A stretch of DNA of 15,054 bases, taken from Verrucomicrobiota bacterium. Lineage in GTDB: Bacteria > Verrucomicrobiota > Verrucomicrobiia > Opitutales > UBA953. The notes beneath the pieces are model-generated. The model was not told the origin of the DNA. It made no database searches and worked only from the letters and a program-made list of their open reading frames with translations. Below, one piece after another: positions 12,401 through 15,054 of this stretch (positions are counted from its first letter, which is position 1; every line of letters starts with the position of its first letter). Where the stretch lies: assembly GCA_009924965.1 (NCBI GenBank), contig RFQN01000013.1:1-15054 (forward strand), read 5' to 3'. The position numbers were made by a program, and so were the translations under genes.

Positions 12401-15054
12401 TGGCCAGGGCGATCCAGTTGGAGCCGGTCTTGGTCAGCGTGTATTCGTTCAGGGTCAGCGTGGAGCTGGAGGTGCCACGGAGGTCCCAGCGCTGCGTGCC
12501 GCCGATGGAGGCGTCGCCGGAGAGGGCCAAGGCCTGGATGGCGTTCTGCTGACGGAAGCCACCGGTGTTGACGATGGCGCCGTTGCCGCCCACGCCGGTG
12601 CCGGCGATGGTCACGAGGCGAGAACCGAGGTTGAGGGCATCCGCGGCGGTCGCACCGGCGAAGTCGAGCGTCGCGCCCGAAGCGACGGTGACGGCGTCGC
12701 CGGCCAGGCCGAGCGAGAGGTTGTCGCGGATAACGAGCGTGCCCGCGTTGACGAGGGTGCCGCCGTTATAGATGTTGCCGAAGGTCAGGGCCGAGGCGGC
12801 GACCGTACCCGTGACGTTATTCGAGACCGTGACCGACTTCGTGCCGGTGACGGTGGCCGTGGCAAGGACAGTCGTCGCGTTGCTCAGCGTAAGGGATCCA
12901 GCGTTGATCGCGGTGATCGTGGTGTTAGCCGGGATGTTCGTGCCCGTGATCGGCATGCCGACCACGAAGCCCACGGTGCTGCTGACGGGCAGGTCAGTGC
13001 CCACCACCGTCTGGGTGGCCGTGGAGGTCGGCGCGGTCGCGCTGATGGCCGTGATGACCGTGCCGGTCGGGAAGTAGCTATTGCCCTGCTGGACCTGCAT
13101 GCCGACGGTGAGGCCCGCGACGGTGTTCAGGTTGGTGATGACGTTCGAGCCCGTGAGCAGGTTGCCCGTGGCGCTGGCGATGCCGTTGAGGACCAAGGTG
13201 CCGGCGCCGTTCTTCACCAAGCCGGCGGAGAAGGTCAGCGTATCGCCCGTCGCGTCGGCGGTGCCGGCGTTGGAGAGGGTGAGCGTGCTGCCGTTGATGG
13301 CGGTGATCTTCGTGCCTACCGGGAGGTTCGGACCGGACACCACCATGCCGATGGCCAAACCAGTGGTGCTGGCGACCGTGACCGTGGATAGCGCGTTCGT
13401 GATGTCGCCGGTCGTGGTGGCGACCGACGGGCCGGTGCCGCTGAGCAAGCTGTTCAGCGTCAAGGTGCCGGCGGCGGCGTTGAGGGTCGAGAAGTTGAAC
13501 GCGCCGTTGACGGTGGCGGCGCCCGTGCCGGTCATGCCGAAGGTGGCGGTACCCGCGCCGACGATGTCTCCGTTGAGGGTGACCGAGCCGGTCGGGTTGA
13601 GCACGAGGCCCGCGCCGGTCGCGACGTTGATGGTCTTGCCGGCCGCCAGGGCGATCGGGGCGGTCAGGGTACCTGCGTTGACCGCAATGCTGTCCGCGCT
13701 GAAGGCGCCGTTGCCGGCGAAGGTGGCGGAACCGCCGTTGACCAAGAGGGCACCGGCCGTGGTGAGCGAGGCCGCGGAGAGCGAGCCGGTGGTCTGCGTG
13801 ACGCTGGCGGCGGTGAGGCCACCGGTGAGGGTGGTCGCACCCGCGTTGGCGAAGGCACCAGTCGTGGTGAGCGCGCCCGCACCGAACGTGCCGCCGGTGA
13901 TGCCGACCGAGGCGGCGGAAACCGCACCCGCCGAAGCCACCGTGCCCGCCGAGGTCAAGGCGCCCGTGGTCGAGAAGCTGCCGACCGTCAGCGCGCCGGA
14001 GGCGGCGACGTCGAGCGTGCCCGTGATGGTCAGCGACTTGCCGGTGCCGGTGTAGGCGCCCGTCGAGGCGATGGTGGTGTTGCCGGCGGTGGCGTTCGGA
14101 GCCCCGGTGAGGGCACCAGCGAGGGTCAAAGCGCCCAACTGCAGGCTGGTCGCACCGGTGGCGTCCAGGGTCGCGCCCGCGGCCACGGTCGTGGACACGT
14201 TGGCGGACAAGGCGCTGGTGATGGCCAAGGTGCCGCTCGTGACGTTGACGTTGGCGAAGCCGGCGGAGCCGGAGAGCGTGGAGGTACCGCCGTTGTTCTT
14301 GAGGAGGTCGCCCAAGCCGCCGATCTGGTTGGCAATCGCGCCATCCGTCTTCTGGAGGATGAGCTTGGAGCCAGCGGCGAGCGAGACCGCGCCCGTGCCG
14401 AAGTCGCCGAGGTTCACGATGGCGATGTCGCCACCGATGACGTCGACGCCCGCGGTGATGATGTTATGCGAGTCGAAGGTCAGCAGGCCCGTGCCGTTCT
14501 TCTGGATGCCCGCGTTGGCCGCCAAGCCGAGGATGGTCGGGTCGGAGGAGGTGAAGGTATCGGTCGACAGCGTCAGCACCGCGAGCGGGGCGTTCGGCGT
14601 GTACGTGAGGACGAGGTTGTTGTTGGCGGCATTGCCGGTGCTGACGGCCTCCGAGAGGGCCCAGGTACCGTCGGAGTTCAGCCAGCCCGAGGCATCCAGG
14701 GTGAAGAGCGAAGCCAGGACCTTGTTCGCGTTGACCGAGGCCGTGGCGTCCGTCAGGAGCGACCAGCTGTAGCTGAGGTGCGAGTTGAAGGTCGCGGAGG
14801 CGCCGCGGGTGCCGGCGGACTCGTTGAAGGAGAAGAGGCGGATGCCGACGGTGCCGGTGCCGGTGAAGGCCGAGCTGTTGGTGAAGGTCAGCGAGTCGCG
14901 CTTGAGGGCCGAAGCGGCGTCGGAGGCCTCGAAGTCGAGGAACGAACCCGCGGCGAGCGAGAGGTTGTTGACCGACAGGGCGCCCAAGGCGGCACCCGGG
15001 TTGACCACTGCCCCACTCTGCGTGGTCAGCGTGTTGAGCGTGCCCGTGCCGGAC
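486..15054 (-). CDS. Giant PATR (autotransporter-associated beta-strand repeat) protein with PEP-CTERM sorting signal; 5' end outside window
   Basis: One open frame of 4,855 complete codons runs from the right edge to a TAA stop. The frame stays open upstream of the GTG at 15006-15008 (residues SGTGTLNTLTTQSGA precede it), so that GTG is not the start, and the signal peptide and RBS lie outside the window. About 18 units match the PATR consensus (PF12951/TIGR02601), for example LTKTGAGTLLLSGANTYTGD near 6460, consistent with a long right-handed beta-helix. Inserted modules are a PA14-like domain, four choice-of-anchor-D-like units, two Trp modules and a NQTGG cassette. The C-terminus is a PEP-CTERM signal, not an autotransporter beta-barrel, so exosortase-dependent anchoring or release at the surface or into exopolysaccharide is inferred. 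No cysteine was seen. Composition is Gly/Thr/Ala/Ser/Asn-rich with few charged residues. There is no catalytic motif, so adhesin or fibre is the best guess and the ligand is unknown. No frameshift was seen. Confidence 0.95.
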   Translation of the reverse strand, partial: SGTGTLNTLTTQSGAVVNPGAALGALSVNNLSLAAGSFLDFEASDAASALKRDSLTFTNSSAFTGTGTVGIRLFSFNESAGTRGASATFNSHLSYSWSLLTDATASVNANKVLASLFTLDASGWLNSDGTWALSEAVSTGNAANNNLVLTYTPNAPLAVLTLSTDTFTSSDPTILGLAANAGIQKNGTGLLTFDSHNIITAGVDVIGGDIAIVNLGDFGTGAVSLAAGSKLILQKTDGAIANQIGGLGDLLKNNGGTSTLSGSAGFANVNVTSGTLAITSALSANVSTTVAAGATLDATGATSLQLGALTLAGALTGAPNATAGNTTIASTGAYTGTGKSLTITGTLDVAASGALTVGSFSTTGALTSAGTVASAGAVSAASVGITGGTFGAGALTTTGAFANAGATTLTGGLTAASVTQTTGSLSAASLTTAGALLVNGGSATFAGNGAFSADSIAVNAGTLTAPIALAAGKTINVATGAGLVLNPTGSVTLNGDIVGAGTATFGMTGTGAATVNGAFNFSTLNAAAGTLTLNSLLSGTGPSVATTTGDITNALSTVTVASTTGLAIGMVVSGPNLPVGTKITAINGSTLTLSNAGTADATGDTLTFSAGLVKNGAGTLVLNGIASATGNLLTGSNVITNLNTVAGLTVGMQVQQGNSYFPTGTVITAISATAPTSTATQTVVGTDLPVSSTVGFVVGMPITGTNIPANTTITAINAGSLTLSNATTVLATATVTGTKSVTVSNNVTGTVAASALTFGNIYNGGTLVNAGTLVIRDNLSLGLAGDAVTVASGATLDFAGATAADALNLGSRLVTIAGTGVGGNGAIVNTGGFRQQNAIQALALSGDASIGGTQRWDLRGTSSSTLTLNEYTLTKTGSNWIALANATVSLGNIVVNGGTLELAGSPTNIAAGVLANTNNATITVNTGASLLLNGTTNYTLTRDVVMAGGTLISQGAAAAIGSNISLNAATVVNTNGFDLTSTGVVSGSGLLTKIGANTLNLNAANTFTGGITVQAGVVTSTNAAGFGTGTLTVPSGSTGRVLLTGGNTYVNNFVVGSGSGQANVTGVVGVGVIAQSGAGRATITGSITVNNSVSNGGVLQGGASLGNELVIAGPISIASGLDLNIRTGYVIMSGAGDVAGGSIRLFQGNLFAGANEGIPAHTKLDLGASGAAVLDLAGFNQTLSALTKSTNAATVTNTAAGNVTSTLTIDSTLGTSTFAGVLADGASSKLAFTKAGDGVFTLSGANTHTGATTVSSGTLELRSATTVIAAGSTITIAPAATLLVSNANGATTLAAPLAGTGTVRLDNNISGTAGAQTANLTGNNVGFTGTLLIQPSGTYAANGTMRFSSGTPSQLGGATVVIKDRGQAYLTTATFANNFVITGIGFADSAAAGGTSAAALGFGYTGGLGALRLDGATVTGNIRIDGNAKIGAYNNTAILSGVISSTNASDVLVLGGQGSVGSTIRLLGNNTFGDLWVNGGGYASDTADRYTDVWVGGMSAYNGVGGGLPGTTGSLGTGKVTVYGDVRSGSSLWFNRADGYTLAAGQVIQAAADAAANFAKTNVFVETTGTGLTLNGGTIDLLNSLNTFGGQIRIANSVAGSILNIDAGSTVRAAYIGIGDSSVATANVGGTVNQTGGTVTVLNQLIVGRYATEASVYNLSDGTLTMVNAAPSSAPYSGTANTYVNGGIYVGGDGVGTFNQSGGTVTTPWVVIDNATSTVYNSTSNAYNLSGGVLALNSVTGIISGNLTTGAFNFSGGTVRNLVPNGAVALSSIINVTGTGATLDTVDATRGFAVKNDITGGGTLTINGGGTLTLTTSGTQTINATIAGNSGINKLGTGTTILSGTNTYSGPTTVTVGTLNLTGSIDNSDLTVVAGANLVGLSTAKSITFNNNTAFQTDPLAASRLTALGALTVNGTVTVNLLNGPADANAFPILSFASTNALASNFVLTGAGSYRQAPTFTVTSNAVNLQLGYGSLTWTGLASNTWNAGTTALNFTNAATSLADKFIYGDVVTIDDTATLAHNNIAFAGAVTPTFVTVNNNAINITLTNSSANVLAGFGSIVKTGTGTLTMAGTVANTFSGGATISNGRINVRHIGSLGTGTVTLGDANTGTANTALYFDATRPTAGTYLANKVVVSANGTGTATIGSADNIAGTGVFGFNNIVLARDVQFDANAADRTDFGGISGTGNVTFIGTGRAILASVGVNTFSGNVTLAGTGNVQVGTQAAGLVNGIPDAAVVTINTGSTLAMSAGSELIGSLTGLGTVTTNAIAGNLNVGGNNADATFDGTLTEASTTYTLSLTKVGTGTQTFTGTNTNTGTLYANAGSVVLAGTGTWGGMTLTGGNITVTASQSNSGNITINSGSTLALTATGKLYNLAYNNTGIITVNTGGVWTMPNWSYAGVGQLADYAARRVLAGGQITVTGDSHSSGQAFTVNAVTGGTFAYNPVNAGQTLTFSGSVNTDVAVNGPLNLGGSGNIVMNEVLTGAGSVTKVGTGNLTLGAANTFSGGLVLGPGVVNFNHPLSAGSGTITFGAGSTFDSTGPAGVTFTNSPNLAIAGNLNFVGTQALNLGRGAVTVTGNRTVNVGGSNLTIAGDITGTGGLTKTGNGNLSLIGNNTFSGDLTVNAGTVSVGALGAANIGTGTLHLNGGGLRFDYQSLNGFTASGTAMYTGAPVSTAITDNFAVLHTNSASNPDSIGANMTKGFLGKVYLPVGTYSFSKNFDDSGRLLINGTQIFNSTAYADFSTGTFTAATAGWYDIDLRVMNGGGGFGPVNGSGIGVGIKLGAVSTTPGDYAAFDVNSVSSLGGRLAPGLNRALTFAKNITLDTNSTLDVPDIGTGSSVNITGVISGVASLTKTGAGTLLLSGANTYTGDTILAAGTLALTGSASASSGVIVNGGTLRIDAAAAVPASGLVFNGGGLQFNLGAATTLSLTQLTINAPVTIDTTGLDVTLTSPLLGNGQLIKAGSGQTPGTLTLAANSTYTGKIALTGGAIVISDVSALGVEPTSFVADSLAFNGGSLRTTADVTLAANRGLTLDVNGSGTLAPANGTTLTVNSVIASGTGTGSTGGKLALGSTNGGTIVLNGVNTYAGDTDLLGGTVVLGNSAALGSGANINLPSGTTSATLQLGTSVSGTIAQSINVVDGFANLTIAAGTKDVTINGSVTGAGTLTQAGSGKLILGGTSNFAGGLVADNTIVLNSATAVAGGSLGAIIHFGAGSNYNKAGTIVYGTGVTTDVSNRLDTAAIPALTIDTGANTVTFGTALFGQFEFTKKGSGELILEGLDSFASGNLTLAEGTLTMAKQNSLAGVLNGLSFGSPSSLTFTGNATLKYATGVTTDMSPSLVAAAGKTGTIDTNGENVTFASALNGAGNFAKTGNGTLTLSATNAFTGSFNLAQGTLEIAGTNTLASSTGLVFTGNATLKFAAGNSDDVSNGLTVAAGKTGTINTNGNDVTFTHSLSGSGTLTKTGNGTLTLDSANALTGTAGVLGGTLALSAFGSLDTPATIAVGAAGTFDASAPGRVGFTLASGQTLTGTGAVNVGAANALAIASGATLNATGLTVDGNLTLAGTYAVVLGAPGTAFSPNATAKTNVGGDVTLGGTLRLTSNNAGAGAYQIINGAGATTGSFAAFDLVGIDNAVLHQVVVKNAGVTGVNLVRVATTTGTLPATVDFGNVRPGASTLSTTRNFANTATADGFSEALTATVSANGTGFTSAAAGTTGVVTLALDATTAGAKSGNASVTVSSVGVGTFSNTSLVSGTVALSGNVYDYATATLAATSASFGNVRTGASQDVALTNTVLTGGNATYQDDLQVSGAKTSANVGLSSPTLLAAGNSGNVTISAAKAGALTDTVSLTLTSKAQSGVTGLTNLGLTGQTIAVTGAAYDLATATLAANSVSFGNVRTGVTNNLSLTNTVLTGGNATYQDDLAAVASKTNANLTVSSPADIAAGSSANLGLTAFSAGSLADTVSLALTSKVQTGVSGLTNVGLTGQSVAVTGAAYDYANAVIADTTVAFGNIHVGAAAVTRNLSVSNAKITNATYQDNLTATATAVTGVSVNTLSELVADTSGNLVFTASSASAGSLAGGVNFTLTSTNTVSGLDAKSLTTSANVTTTGQVYSGLSTWNAASGSWGRLNSGFGVNWGANEGSPGLDAAFANVDTATFSNAGLTAGSTATVTLDGAAPSLKAITFNTTGGGYTLDIGSSGSLTLASGSGNATVTATAGSHTIATDVALASATTASVDTGATLTLTGALSGSAGLTKSGNGLLTISGNNTGYTGPIDLTAGTLALNSYNAIINASALNVSGNATLLYGTGNQTDVSAKLGTIGAGTTFTVDTNGNIVTFASAITSAGTLVKTDGGTLILGTANAITGPINVLGGSLKIADAAALGTATVTVGSGSYLNLNSLNATGASIVLDGGQLQLTSAYTGTVTFTAASLNSGLLGLAGPNTKVGVLTGQTAAVNGETRDIELNGGSLTGLSSFTGTLIVKSTLDATAGISAGAVTLSGGTINLQGLASTKAIGYLSGQLANADNYTGNLDVLGTVSVAAGTLGHGVLLVGAGDAVTVTSNGLNNAITLAGGNVDFTGKTATSAIAYTNGSLANAAGYTGDVTLAYSGTKTIAAGSLGSGRVIVPTGATLDFASGFNNAVRNTGGAVTSGSNYTGTMTYAGGQSVAVTADQVAKLAFESGTTAKGSGTLTSLGFAGGSAYTMTMKDGAGAAGVGFDSVVVTGALNLAGLSSSNRMTLNVVSLDGANVAGGNLANQTFAWNDPKNFTLFTYGTLTLGNGVTNVADLFTVDYSNFKDKYGVSAQADWFTVSNDSVNGAIVLTAIPEPSTYGMSLAGLALALAALRRRKRKTDAEAK
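489..587 (-). other. PEP-CTERM sorting signal of the giant protein
   Basis: The last 33 residues have the three parts of a PEP-CTERM signal (TIGR02595). First is the motif PEPSTYG, then a hydrophobic segment of about 13 residues (MSLAGLALALAAL), then the basic cluster RRRKRK, followed by a short tail ending DAEAK. In known systems exosortase recognises this tail in the inner membrane and cleaves near the PEP motif, coupling export to exopolysaccharide-associated surface display. The PEPSTYG variant is common in Verrucomicrobiota. An exosortase gene is expected elsewhere in the genome; none is in this window. Confidence 0.95.
588..1022 (-). other. Conserved C-terminal domain preceding the PEP-CTERM signal
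   Basis: This stretch of about 145 residues has no PATR periodicity and is richer in aromatic and charged residues than the repeats. Readable landmarks are YTMTMKDGAGAAGVGFD, then VTGALNLAGL, then MTLNVVSLDG, and a final run with FTLFTYGTLTLG, FTVDYSNFKDKYG and WFTVSNDSVNGAIVLT. The pattern 'Y-x-W/M-x-x-xD-x2-G-x2-G-x-G-x-D' followed by 'TLNxxSL' is what I recognise as the usual last domain of PATR/PEP-CTERM proteins of Verrucomicrobiota and Planctomycetota. It probably caps the beta-helix next to the sorting signal. Role inferred; no enzymatic residues were noted. Confidence 0.7.
1023..1796 (-). repeat. Five degenerate 'YTG' modules (52-72 residues each) in the giant protein
   Basis: Five units each begin with Y/F-TG followed by a hydrophobic strand: AYTGTVTF, FTGTLIV, YTGNLDV, YTGDVTL and YTGTMTY, with the aromatic codons at 1794, 1629, 1473, 1257 and 1092. 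Spacings are 55, 52, 72 and 55 residues. Within units 3 and 4 the order is the same: AAGTLGHG or AAGSLGSG, a Val/Leu strand, GLNNAI or GFNNAV, a GG turn, then (unit 3 and the lead-in to it) a SGQLANADN or NGSLANAAG linker. This is unlike the PATR consensus, although it is also likely to fold as beta-helix coils. The family is not named by me; the boundaries follow the YTG landmark. Confidence 0.7.
1880..2310 (-). other. Two PATR units, including a detached copy of the higher-order repeat
   Basis: Two PATR signatures are readable here: LTKSGNGLLTISGNNTGYTG with GTLALNS (about 2200-2310), and LVKTDGGTLILGTANAITG with GGSLKIAD (about 1930-2020). The second sits in a larger unit, LLYGTGNQTDVS followed by VDTNGNIVTFASAI. 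That unit is a fourth copy of the 92-102-residue repeat found at 4560-5395, on the other side of the anchor-D block. These are structural beta-helix coils of the fibre. Confidence 0.75.
2442..2714 (-). other. Trp-containing module resembling the start of a PATR passenger
   Basis: The module reads LSTWNAASGSWG, then FGVNWGANEGSPG, DTATFSN, TATVTLDGAAPSLKAITF and GGGYTLDIGSSGSLTL. The order 'W-x3-SG-x-W ... W ... ATF ... VTLDG ... VKxLTF-N' is the one usually seen directly after the signal peptide of smaller PATR proteins. Here it lies deep inside the chain, immediately after the last anchor-D unit and before PATR repeats. It may mark the N-terminal boundary of an ancestral protein fused into this gene. 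No function is known beyond beta-helix initiation (inference). Confidence 0.65.
3289..3340. repeat. 52-bp perfect direct repeat, copy 1 (in third anchor-D unit)
   Basis: These 52 bases are identical to 3637-3688, which lie exactly 348 bp (116 codons) away and in the same frame. They encode the segment around TNTVLTGGNATYQDDL. Identity breaks at the next base on both sides. A perfect 52-bp match between otherwise diverged repeats suggests recent duplication or gene conversion. Confidence 0.95.
3637..3688. repeat. 52-bp perfect direct repeat, copy 2 (in second anchor-D unit)
   Basis: Second copy of the exact 52-bp direct repeat at 3289-3340. Flanking sequence in the two units is clearly related but diverged. 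The pair is a likely site of unequal recombination that would add or remove one whole 116-residue unit without breaking the frame. Confidence 0.95.
4560..5395 (-). repeat. Three tandem copies of a 92-102-residue higher-order repeat, each holding one PATR unit
   Basis: Each copy reads in order: I/LVY or LKY/F; a TTDVS or SDDVS motif; AAGKTGT (copies 2 and 3); DTNG or NTNG; VTFASAL, VTFGTAL or VTFTHSL; a PATR core such as KTGNGTLTLSATNAFTG; GTL; and a GLxF-TGNAT linker. The Tyr/Phe codons of the copies are at 5376, 5070 and 4794. Spacings are 306 and 276 bp, that is 102 and 92 residues. Copies 2 and 3 are closest to each other. A fourth copy lies at 1880-2165. The repeat unit here is larger than a single PATR coil, so duplication happened at the level of the composite. 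Confidence 0.8.
5400..6660 (-). other. PATR block between the PA14-like domain and the higher-order repeats
   Basis: At least four PATR cores are readable here: LTKTGAGTLLLSGANTYTGD (about 6405-6510, the best match to the consensus in the window), KAGSGQTPGTLTLAANSTYT (about 6070-6175), GGTIVLNGVNTYAGDTDLLG (about 5745-5860) and LTQAGSGKLILGGTSNFAGG (about 5470-5570). Between the cores are spacer strands with the recurrent phrases GGTLRID, GGGLQFN and LDVNGSGTL. This is a beta-helix segment of the surface fibre. Confidence 0.75.
6705..7013 (-). other. PA14-like (putative carbohydrate-binding) domain
   Basis: This stretch of about 100 residues breaks the Gly/Thr repeat pattern. It reads FLGKVYLPVGTYSFSK, then NFDDSGRLLINGTQIFN, then a GWYDIDLRVMNGGGGFGP segment and GIGVGIKLG. 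The order 'G-x-Y-x-F ... DDSGRLxINGxxIF ... G-W-Y-x-I-x-L-x-x-x-N' matches the core of PA14 domains, where 'xDDGxxLxIDGxxV' and 'GxYxIxxxYxxGxGxA' are typical. PA14 domains in adhesins and glycosidases often bind glycans, so this may be the functional binding head of an otherwise structural protein. Assignment is by motif; binding is inference. Flanks (to about 7080 and 6650) are less clear. Confidence 0.7.
7080..8890 (-). other. PATR block N-terminal to the PA14-like domain
   Basis: Five PATR cores are readable, from right to left on the map: IVKTGTGTLTMAGTVANTFS (about 8770-8880), FIGTGRAILASVGVNTFSGN (about 8390-8500), LTKVGTGTQTFTGTNTNTGT (about 8060-8160), VTKVGTGNLTLGAANTFSGG (about 7500-7600) and LTKTGNGNLSLIGNNTFSGD (about 7160-7255). 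Around 7850-7940 is a small non-repeat patch, WTMPNWSYAGVGQLADYAAR, with two Trp and more charge than its surroundings. These are otherwise structural beta-helix coils. Confidence 0.75.
8925..9132 (-). other. Second Trp-containing PATR-start-like module
   Basis: The module reads GSLTWTGLASNTWNAG, NFTN, a DKFIYGDVVTIDDTA segment and NNIAFAG. The pattern 'LxWxGxxxxxW ... W/F ... F-x-x-GDxVxxDD' is typical of the first repeat after the signal peptide of stand-alone PATR proteins. As with the copy at 2442-2714, it sits mid-chain and is followed C-terminally by PATR repeats. It suggests the gene grew by joining whole passenger units. Confidence 0.65.
9455..9560 (-). other. Single PATR unit
   Basis: A clear PATR core, INKLGTGTTILSGTNTYSGP, is followed by TTVTVGTLNLTGSI. 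It links the NQTGG cassette (N-terminal side) to a strand-rich linker and the Trp module at 8925-9132. Confidence 0.75.
9850..10220 (-). other. NQTGG / NLSGG cassette
   Basis: A recurrent phrase set differs from PATR: AYIGIGDS, VNQTGGTVTVLNQLIVGR, YNLSDGTLTMVN, GGIYVGGDGVGTFNQSGGTV, AYNLSGGVLALN and FNFSGGTV. Units alternate 'VGxxGxGxxNQTGGTV' with 'YNLSGGTL'. I recognise this style from PEP-CTERM proteins of Verrucomicrobiota and Planctomycetota, where it forms short beta-helix-like repeats. Boundaries are approximate. Confidence 0.6.
10230..12100 (-). other. PATR block with a GNIRIDG segment
   Basis: Two PATR cores are readable: LLTKIGANTLNLNAANTFTG (about 12010-12100) and TKAGDGVFTLSGANTHTGAT (about 11270-11370). 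Between about 10230 and 11000 lies a longer, less repetitive segment with GQAYLTTATFANNFVITGIG, RLDGATVTGNIRIDGNAKIG, VISSTNASDVLVLGG and ADRYTDVWVGGMSAYNG. This segment has more Asp, Arg, Tyr and Trp than the rest, and similar segments occur in large PATR proteins of this group. Role unknown beyond structure. Confidence 0.6.
12815..13420 (-). repeat. Three 'GMxxxG - IPxGTxITAI' modules
   Basis: Three copies share the order strand, GLxxGM, G-x-x-x-P-x-G/N-T, ITAI, then TLTLSN. Copy 1 has LAIGMVVSGPNLPVGTKITA and GSTLTLSNAGTA (about 13272-13390). Copy 2 has LTVGMQVQQGNSYFPTGTVI (about 13020-13150). Copy 3 has FVVGMPITGTNIPANTTITA and GSLTLSNATTV (about 12830-13000). This short fold is common in phage and surface repeat proteins; I do not assign a named family. 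It interrupts the PATR phrase pattern, with only a GAGTLVLNG remnant between copies 1 and 2. Confidence 0.65.
13650..14090 (-). other. Ala/Thr/Gly-rich short-strand spacer
   Basis: The protein here is almost only Ala, Thr, Gly, Ser and Val in a short alternating pattern of about 10-14 residues. Examples are FSTTGALTSAGTVASAGAV, ITGGTFGAGALTTTGAFANA, TTLTGGLTAASV and LTTAGALLVNGGSATFAGN. There are no PATR signatures and hardly any charge. It looks like minimal beta-helix rungs or a flexible stalk (inference). Confidence 0.6.
14100..15054 (-). other. N-terminal-most visible part of the giant protein
   Basis: The segment enters the window mid-protein. It has LAAGSFLDFEASDAASALKR, RLFSFNESAG, the rare aromatic patch HLSYSWSLLTD, and GWLNSDGTWALSEA. 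A PATR-like unit, IQKNGTGLLTFDSHNIITAG, follows at about 14415-14520. The first third (14700-15054) is the least repetitive part and resembles the 'LxLxxGSxLDFE ... D-x-L' capping strands that often end a PATR passenger, so another PATR region probably lies upstream. No signal peptide is visible. Confidence 0.55.

Noticed and set aside
15006..15008. GTG as the start codon of the giant gene
   Set aside because: The frame remains open to the window edge with the same type of sequence (SGTGTLNTLTTQSGA), and there is no signal peptide after this GTG. The gene is truncated by the window.
486..15054. Classical type V autotransporter
   Set aside because: The repeats match autotransporter-passenger repeats, but the C-terminus is a PEP-CTERM signal with a single hydrophobic helix and basic tail. 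There is no amphipathic beta-barrel of about 250-300 residues.

Overview
The window is almost entirely one gene. A single uninterrupted reading frame on the minus strand runs from the right edge (15054) to a TAA stop at 486-488. That is 4,855 complete codons, and the true start lies beyond the window. It encodes a giant, secreted, low-complexity repeat protein rich in Gly, Thr, Ala, Ser, Asn and Val, with no cysteine that I can find. It is built mainly from autotransporter-associated beta-strand repeats (PATR type, with the signature 'GTLTLSGANTYTGxTTVxxGTL'). It ends in a textbook PEP-CTERM sorting signal (PEPSTYG, a hydrophobic helix, then RRRKRK). PATR repeats combined with a PEPSTYG-type PEP-CTERM tail, in GC-rich DNA with strong G/C-ending codon use, point to Verrucomicrobiota, most likely Opitutia/Opitutales. 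That placement is inference from protein style, not from a marker gene.

Layout of the protein, N to C (right to left): N-terminal beta-helix-like part (15054 to about 14100); Ala/Thr-rich short-strand spacer (about 14090-13650); three 'GMxxxG...IPxGTxITAI' modules (about 13420-12815); PATR block (about 12100-10230); NQTGG/NLSGG cassette (about 10220-9850); more PATR; a Trp-containing module like the start of a stand-alone PATR protein (9132-8925); PATR block (about 8890-7080); a PA14-like domain (7013-6705); PATR block (about 6660-5400); three copies of a 92-102-residue higher-order repeat (about 5395-4560); four choice-of-anchor-D-like units with 110-116-residue periods (4082-2724); a second Trp module (2714-2442); PATR with a fourth copy of the higher-order repeat (about 2310-1880); five 'YTG' modules (1796-1023); the conserved C-terminal domain (1022-588); and the PEP-CTERM tail (587-489). 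The expected biology is export, exosortase processing of the tail, and display on the cell surface or in exopolysaccharide as a long fibre or adhesin.

The remaining 485 bases hold no convincing gene but are densely structured. A strong intrinsic terminator (435-465, minus strand) closes the big gene. Beyond it lie five copies of a 26-bp REP-like element (GGTAG, a 9-nt arm, a 3-nt loop, a 9-nt arm), whose stems differ in sequence but keep pairing by compensatory change. A degenerate 12-bp tandem repeat (126-240) and a 7-bp tandem repeat (342-397) lie between the REP copies. This cluster, with GTAG at the hairpin foot as in RAYT-mobilised REPs, is the most interesting non-coding signal in the window.
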